Shown one piece after another: positions 6,115 to 9,178 of a stretch of 9,178 nt of DNA. The number at the start of each line of letters is the position of its first letter. Position 1 is the first letter of the stretch. A program made the position numbers and the translations under genes. The DNA is from Microbacteriaceae bacterium UBA4731 (GTDB taxonomy: Bacteria; Actinomycetota; Actinomycetes; Actinomycetales; Microbacteriaceae), in NCBI GenBank assembly GCA_002404115.1, contig DHJB01000061.1, positions 22,927 through 32,104 on the forward strand. The letters are read 5' to 3'. The notes beneath the pieces are model-generated. The model searched no databases, was not told where the DNA came from, and saw nothing but the letters and a program-made list of their open reading frames with translations.

Positions 6115-7316
6115 GCTTGACTACGGGCGCATTCGCCGAACGCGGCGCGGACCTCGAACTGGTCGGCATTTCCAAGACGTTCCCTGGCTTCACAGCCATC
6201 GAGCACCTCGACCTGACCATCCCGGCCGGTTCGTTCTTCGCGCTCCTCGGCCCCTCTGGGTGCGGCAAGACCACGACCCTGCGTCTCGTCGCCGGGCTCG
6301 AGGCGCCGACGACCGGTCGCATCCTGATCGGCGGGAAAGACGTCACGAACCAGAAGCCGTACCAGCGGCCGGTGAACACCGTGTTCCAGAGCTACGCACT
6401 CTTCCCGCACATGACCGTGCTCGAGAACGTCGCCTTCGGTCTTCGCCGTCGCAAGCTCGAAAACCCGGTCGGCAAGGCGCATGAGGCGCTGCGGCTCGTC
6501 GAACTGGACCATCTGGCCGCTCGCAAACCGCAGCAGCTCTCCGGTGGACAGCAGCAGCGCGTTGCCCTCGCGAGGGCGCTCGTCAACCGGCCGGCCCTGC
6601 TTCTGCTCGATGAGCCGCTCGGCGCGCTCGACCTCAAGCTCCGCCGGCAGATGCAGCTCGAGCTGAAGACGATCCAGCAGGAGGTCGGCCTCACCTTCCT
6701 GCATGTCACCCATGACCAGGAAGAGGCCATGACCATGGCCGACACCGTCGCGGTCATGAACAAAGGCCGGATCGAGCAGATGGGTGCCCCCCAACAGCTC
6801 TACGAACTGCCGAAGACTGCGTTCGTGGCCAACTTCCTCGGACAGTCGAACCTGTTCACCGGCGCCGTGGTAGGCGCCACGAGCGAGGCCATCTCGATGG
6901 ACATCGCCGGGCAGCGGATCGTCGTTCCGAAGGCCCGGGCGCACCGGCACTCCGGGGAGGTCACCATCGGCGTCCGACCCGAAAAACTGACCCTGCACCG
7001 TGTCGCGCCGGCCGACGACCCCCGACGCAATGCGATCGGCCCCGTTCGTGTCATCGACGTGTCATTCAGTGGCGTGAGCACGCAATATCTCCTCTCCCAT
7101 CCCGCGCTCGGCACTCTGGTCGTTTTTGCCCAGAACATGGCCTTCGGGCCGATCGCCCAAGTGGGAGATGAGGCCTGGGTGAGCTGGGACATCGAACATG
7201 GCTTCGGGCTCGAGGACGAACCCGGCGCCGCTCCTAAAATCGTCGCGGATACCAGCACGAAGTCCTTGGCGGCGCAGAAGCATGCCGCCCTCGTCACGGA
7301 GCTCGAGGGGGCCTAA
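6111..7316 (+). CDS. potA: Spermidine/putrescine-type ABC transporter ATP-binding protein
   Basis: This 401-residue cytoplasmic ATPase should energise the importer formed with the two permeases. All ABC motifs are intact: Walker A GPSGCGKT at 47-54, Q-loop Q93, signature LSGGQ at 143-147, Walker B ending D167-E168, D-loop around 171-174, and switch H201. A C-terminal regulatory region of TOBE type follows, with GVRPE at 287-291 and a beta-rich stretch to about 370, as in PotA and other importers of this subfamily. The tail after about 380 is low in recognisable features. The ATG overlaps the stop of the binding-protein gene (ATGA at 6111-6114). No strong ribosome binding site is close (AGAAGG lies 13 nt upstream), so translational coupling is likely. 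The frame is open far upstream (to 5286), but only as a shadow of the previous gene. The close relation to other PotA/FbpC-type ATPases means the substrate is set by the operon rather than by this protein alone. Confidence 0.95.
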   Translation: MSLTTGAFAERGADLELVGISKTFPGFTAIEHLDLTIPAGSFFALLGPSGCGKTTTLRLVAGLEAPTTGRILIGGKDVTNQKPYQRPVNTVFQSYALFPHMTVLENVAFGLRRRKLENPVGKAHEALRLVELDHLAARKPQQLSGGQQQRVALARALVNRPALLLLDEPLGALDLKLRRQMQLELKTIQQEVGLTFLHVTHDQEEAMTMADTVAVMNKGRIEQMGAPQQLYELPKTAFVANFLGQSNLFTGAVVGATSEAISMDIAGQRIVVPKARAHRHSGEVTIGVRPEKLTLHRVAPADDPRRNAIGPVRVIDVSFSGVSTQYLLSHPALGTLVVFAQNMAFGPIAQVGDEAWVSWDIEHGFGLEDEPGAAPKIVADTSTKSLAAQKHAALVTELEGA

Positions 7317-7318
7317 GC

Positions 7319-8233
7319 ATGGCCTTCGCGGCATTCGCCACCACAACAGGTGCGCCAGAGGACGTGCAGCGACGCCGGAGCCCGGTCGCGCTGTTACTGC
7401 TTCTGCCCGGCATCCTCTACCTCGTCCTGTTCTTCCTGACTCCGCTGGTGTCGCTCGTGCTTACCTCGCTCCAGGCGCCGTCGGCGCTCGGCGACGTCGG
7501 TACGTTCGACCCTGCGTTCAGGTGGGAGAACTACGTTCAGGTCGTCCAGGACTACTGGCCGCACATCCTGCGCTCCTTCGGATTCGCGCTCGTCGCGACG
7601 ATCCTGGCGCTGGTGTTCAGCTACCCGCTCGCGTACTTCATCGGGGTGAAGGCGAGGCAATGGCCGCTCCTGCAGAGCCTGATGCTCGTGCTCGTCATCG
7701 CACCATTCTTCATCAGCTTCCTGCTGCGGACGCTGGCGTGGAAGCAGATCCTCTCGGACGAGTCGTTCATCATCACGTCCCTCAAGGCGCTGTCCCTGAT
7801 GGGGCCGGACGCTCACTTCACCGGCACCCCGGTGGCGGTCATCTTCGGTCTGACGTACAACTTCATCCCGTTCATGACGCTGCCGTTGTACACGACGCTG
7901 GAACGGCTCGACGTGCGCTACCTCGAGGCCGGAAGCGACCTGTACGCAAACCCGTTCCACGTGTTCCGCACGGTCACCATCCCTCTCTCGATGCCCGGGA
8001 TCGTCGCCGGAACCCTGTTGACCTTCATCCCGGCCGCCGGTGACTACGTGAACGCGAGCAGGTCATTCCTGGGTGGCTCGGACAGCCAGATGATCGGAAA
8101 CGTGATCGAGGCGAACTTCCTCGTGCTGCAGAACTACCCGGCCGCCGCCGCGCTGTCGATCATCCTCATGTCCGTGATCCTGATCATCGTGACGGTTTAC
8201 ATCAGGCGTGCCGGCACGGAGGAACTGCTGTGA
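7319..8233 (+). CDS. potB: Spermidine/putrescine-type ABC transporter permease (PotB-like)
   Basis: This 304-residue inner-membrane permease subunit has about six predicted transmembrane segments, the first near residues 22-45 and the last near 270-292. The cytoplasmic EAA loop that contacts the ATPase starts at E203-A204-G205 and ends with IPLSMPGI near 228, as expected for the binding-protein-dependent permease family. It follows the ATPase gene after a 2-nt gap and has GAGGGGG 7 nt before its ATG. Its stop overlaps the next start codon. Gene order (binding protein, ATPase, permease B, permease C) and the sequence type favour the polyamine subfamily; the B-versus-C assignment rests on order and on the resemblance of its N-terminal half to PotB. 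It should pair with the product of the next gene to form the transmembrane channel. No defects are seen. Confidence 0.92.
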   Translation: MAFAAFATTTGAPEDVQRRRSPVALLLLLPGILYLVLFFLTPLVSLVLTSLQAPSALGDVGTFDPAFRWENYVQVVQDYWPHILRSFGFALVATILALVFSYPLAYFIGVKARQWPLLQSLMLVLVIAPFFISFLLRTLAWKQILSDESFIITSLKALSLMGPDAHFTGTPVAVIFGLTYNFIPFMTLPLYTTLERLDVRYLEAGSDLYANPFHVFRTVTIPLSMPGIVAGTLLTFIPAAGDYVNASRSFLGGSDSQMIGNVIEANFLVLQNYPAAAALSIILMSVILIIVTVYIRRAGTEELL

Positions 8234-9036
8234 AAATCTCGCTCGGGAAGTGGCTGCTTCCCCTCTATTCGGCGCTGGCCCTCGTATTCCTGATGGTGCC
8301 GATCGTGTACACCTTCGTGTTCTCATTCAACGACAGCCTCAAGTCGAACATCACCTGGCGCGGGTTCACCTTCGACAAGTGGCTCAAGGTCTGCGAGGTA
8401 CAGAACGGCGCGGTGTGCGAGGCGTTCACGAACAGCCTGATCATCGGGGCCGTCGCGACGGTCGCGGCGACCGTGATGGGAACCATGATCGCGATCGCCG
8501 TCGTGCGGTACCGGTTCAGGTTCCGTTCGGCGACCAGCCTGCTGCTGTTCCTGCCGATGGCGACACCGGAGGTCGTGCTCGGCGCCGGGCTGGCCGCGCA
8601 GTTCCTGCAGGTCGGCGTTCCCAAAGACATGGTCACGATCATCCTGGCGCACACGATGTTCTGCATCAGCTTCGTCGTGGTGACGGTCAAGGCACGCGTT
8701 GCGAGCCTCGACCCGGCACTGGAGGAAGCGGGGCAGGACCTCTATGGGGCGCCCGGCCAGGTGTTCATGCGGATCACGTTCCCGCTGCTGCTGCCCGGCA
8801 TCCTCGCCGCCGCGCTGCTGTCGTTCGCGCTGAGCTTCGACGACTTCATCATCACGAACTTCAACTCCGGTTCGGTGACGACGTTCCCGAAGTACATCTA
8901 CATCTCGGCGTCACGCGGCATCCCGGCCGAGGCAAACGTGATCGCATCCGCCGTGTTCATCCTCGCGCTCGTGATCGTGGTCACGACGCAGGTGTCGACC
9001 GCCGCGCGGGCCAAGCGGCTCGCCAAGCTCAGCTAG
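8230..9036 (+). CDS. potC: Spermidine/putrescine-type ABC transporter permease (PotC-like)
   Basis: This 268-residue second permease subunit has about six hydrophobic segments, beginning with a membrane span at about 7-33. The EAA loop starts at E166-A167-G168 and runs to FPLLLPGI, matching the ATPase-docking loop of this family. A segment rich in F, D and I after it (SFALSFDDFIITNF) is typical of PotC-like proteins. The start is GTG at 8230, overlapping the previous stop (GTGA), with a good GGAGGA 6 nt upstream. The length is close to E. coli PotC. It is the last gene of the operon seen here, and 142 bases remain after it in the window. A cysteine pair in the first periplasmic loop (VCEVQNGAVC) could form a disulfide, which is a guess. 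Confidence 0.92.
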   Translation: MKISLGKWLLPLYSALALVFLMVPIVYTFVFSFNDSLKSNITWRGFTFDKWLKVCEVQNGAVCEAFTNSLIIGAVATVAATVMGTMIAIAVVRYRFRFRSATSLLLFLPMATPEVVLGAGLAAQFLQVGVPKDMVTIILAHTMFCISFVVVTVKARVASLDPALEEAGQDLYGAPGQVFMRITFPLLLPGILAAALLSFALSFDDFIITNFNSGSVTTFPKYIYISASRGIPAEANVIASAVFILALVIVVTTQVSTAARAKRLAKLS

Positions 9037-9073
9037 CGTCGGCTCCCACACCCACCCACCGCGAAACATTCAT

Positions 9074-9141
9074 CGAGATTGACCGTTCCGGTCGAGATTG
9101 TCAGGCACAACGGGCAATGTCGACCGGAACTGTCAATCTCG
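9074..9141. repeat. Nested imperfect inverted repeat (28-nt arms) after the transporter operon
   Basis: Arms at 9074-9101 and 9114-9141 pair at 25 of 28 positions around a 12-nt loop. The decamer CGAGATTGAC (9074-9083) recurs as CGAGATTGTC (9093-9102) and in exact reverse complement at 9132-9141. The left arm itself holds a small hairpin, GACCG-TTC-CGGTC (9081-9093). Weaker pairing may continue outward (CCACCG before the left arm, CGGTGG after the right). It begins 38 bases after the last stop codon. There is no T-run, so it could be a terminator of unusual type or a dispersed palindromic element. Confidence 0.75.
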
Positions 9142-9178
9142 GCATGAAGTCGGTGGGGGGAGAGCAGGCCAGACGGAG

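Noticed and set aside
9102..9178. Rho-independent terminator with T-run after the last permease gene
   Set aside because: A stem is present but no T-rich stretch follows it on either strand, so a standard intrinsic terminator cannot be called.

Overview
This high-GC window looks like chromosomal DNA from an actinobacterium, probably of the Microbacteriaceae type. That placement is inferred from GC-rich codon use, a predicted Tat-type lipoprotein signal on the solute-binding protein, and an EccC/EssC-like ATPase beside an FHA protein; no rRNA or other marker gene is present to confirm it. No tRNA, rRNA, CRISPR array, transposase or phage gene is visible. Coding density is high and no gene-free stretch exceeds 300 bases.

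Layout. Positions 1-354 hold the end, or nearly all, of a small FHA-domain protein. Positions 417-3413 hold a 998-residue membrane-anchored FtsK/SpoIIIE ATPase resembling the motor of type VII (ESX/WXG100) secretion. These two genes share a strand and look like the end of a longer cluster lying to the left. A convergent intergenic region (3414-3540) follows. It has an 18-bp perfect inverted repeat that overlaps the ATPase stop codon, then a 50-nt pure-purine tract. Alanine dehydrogenase (ald) is read leftwards from 4656 to 3541. A divergent regulatory region (4657-4896) separates it from a rightward four-gene ABC importer of the spermidine/putrescine type: binding lipoprotein (4897-6114), ATPase (6111-7316), permease B (7319-8233) and permease C (8230-9036). 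The last 142 bases hold a second, larger imperfect inverted repeat.

How the genes work together. The importer genes overlap or nearly abut (ATGA, 2-nt gap, GTGA) and form one operon encoding a complete polyamine-type uptake system. Ald interconverts L-alanine and pyruvate plus ammonia. Bacterial polyamine breakdown often passes amino groups to pyruvate, making alanine, so a divergent ald-pot arrangement could link polyamine uptake to ammonia and pyruvate recovery. That link is inference. The FHA/ATPase pair appears functionally separate.

I see no clearly new multi-gene system. The items most worth checking are the two palindromic elements at gene 3' ends, the cluster of TGCGA half-sites ahead of the transporter operon, the split FHA-plus-ATPase arrangement, and a CTAG-repeat palindrome at the FHA stop codon.
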